Assembly (NCBI GenBank): GCA_045635565.1 | Contig: JAZTVX010000069.1 | Location: forward strand, 1 to 23,855 | From: RGIG4140 sp045635565 | GTDB lineage: Bacteria > Pseudomonadota > Alphaproteobacteria > CAAHEQ01 > UBA3637 | DNA: 23,855 nt | Reading direction: 5' to 3' | Shown here: positions 23,578 to 23,855 of the stretch, in pieces | Layout: every line of letters starts with the position of its first letter | Position numbering within the stretch: position 1 is the first letter of the stretch | Program-made: the position numbers and the translations under genes | Notes under the pieces: model-generated | Told to the model about the DNA's origin: nothing | Database searches by the model: none | What the model saw: only the letters and a program-made list of their open reading frames with translations

Positions 23578-23608
23578 AAAACCACCCTTTGTAAGAAGGG
23601 TGGTTTTT
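23578..23608 (+). terminator. Terminator of the Pmp-like autotransporter
   Basis: A perfect 12-bp stem AAAACCACCCTT / AAGGGTGGTTTT with loop TGTAAG and trailing T's, 18 bp after the stop. Confidence 0.92.
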
Positions 23609-23660
23609 GTATGGATGGATATTTGTGAGTATGTTGTATTCGACGTGCTGAACGCCAACT

Positions 23661-23699
23661 CTTACCGTCATGCTGAACTTGTTTCAGCATGACGGTAAG
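23661..23699. repeat. Perfect 17-bp-arm palindrome of the repeat family
   Basis: CTTACCGTCATGCTGAA (23661-23677) and its exact complement (23683-23699) flank the loop CTTGT. This is an extended, fully symmetrical form of module A of the composite repeat at 456-721. Confidence 0.92.
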
Positions 23700-23733
23700 G
23701 GGGGAGTGTTCGGCATGTCGAAATGTGTGGTTT

Positions 23734-23830
23734 CTACGTCACCCTGAACTTGATTCAGGGTCTTTTGACGATACAGCACTTTGCTACAACTCGATGAGAT
23801 GCTGAAACAAGTTCAGCATGACGGTAAGGG
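23734..23830 (-). repeat. Composite palindromic repeat, right copy (inverted)
   Basis: Read on the minus strand this matches the left copies through both hairpin modules and the linker (C-C-G-T-C-A-T-G start, module A, linker with G-A-G-T-T-x-x-x-G-C-A-A, then module B and G-A-C-G-T-A-G). The linker carries several substitutions. The module B stem is intact with loop CTTGA. A further partial unit (TTCAGCATGACGG, about 23837-23849) continues to the window edge, so the array extends beyond it. Confidence 0.85.
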
Positions 23831-23855
23831 TTGGCGTTCAGCATGACGGGAAGGG

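Overview
The window is AT-rich bacterial DNA with Gram-negative features: two type V autotransporters ending in aromatic beta-barrel strands, an OmpA/Pal-like lipoprotein, and a CCA-encoding tRNA-Asn. The gene styles (ankyrin and BspA-like LRR proteins, a short C-type-lectin-like C-terminus, a lysozyme-amidase, composite palindromic repeats with a CTGAAC..TTCAG core) fit an AT-rich, host-associated alphaproteobacterium such as those found uncultured in animal guts. That placement is inference; there is no rRNA or other phylogenetic marker beyond the tRNA.

Layout. (1) 1-721: the 3' end of a C-type-lectin-like protein, a terminator, and two direct copies of a 109-bp composite palindromic repeat. 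(2) 804-3988: a NupC nucleoside transporter (minus) divergent from an adenosine-kinase-like PfkB gene, which overlaps by 4 bp an aspartoacylase/succinylglutamate-desuccinylase-like gene. Transporter and kinase together suggest nucleoside scavenging. (3) 3991-9560, all minus strand: a leucine-rich-repeat protein, a secreted MORN/YwqK-type protein, an OmpA/Pal-like lipoprotein, and a 691-aa murein hydrolase joining a lysozyme-like domain to a zinc amidase. Most are separated by their own terminators and promoters. (4) 9815-14191: a 1458-aa autotransporter. (5) 14529-14887: a 42-aa membrane peptide and tRNA-Asn(GUU). (6) 15117-20378: a tandem pair of ankyrin/coiled-coil proteins duplicated together with their promoter and leader, followed by a one-TM protein of unknown function. 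(7) 20629-23559: a second autotransporter whose passenger is built of chlamydial Pmp-like GGA[ILV]/FxxN repeats. (8) 23661-23855: the same palindromic repeat family as on the left, in inverted orientation.

Taken together the window looks like a cell-envelope and host-interaction region: two surface adhesin-like autotransporters, a peptidoglycan-binding lipoprotein, a peptidoglycan hydrolase and a duplicated, repeat-containing ankyrin family, next to nucleoside salvage genes. No mobile-element gene, CRISPR array or rRNA was seen. The least explained part is the ankyrin pair with its downstream membrane protein (15117-20378): both paralogues share an unrecognised C-terminal domain, show a mosaic of near-identical and diverged blocks, and differ in in-frame tandem repeat number.
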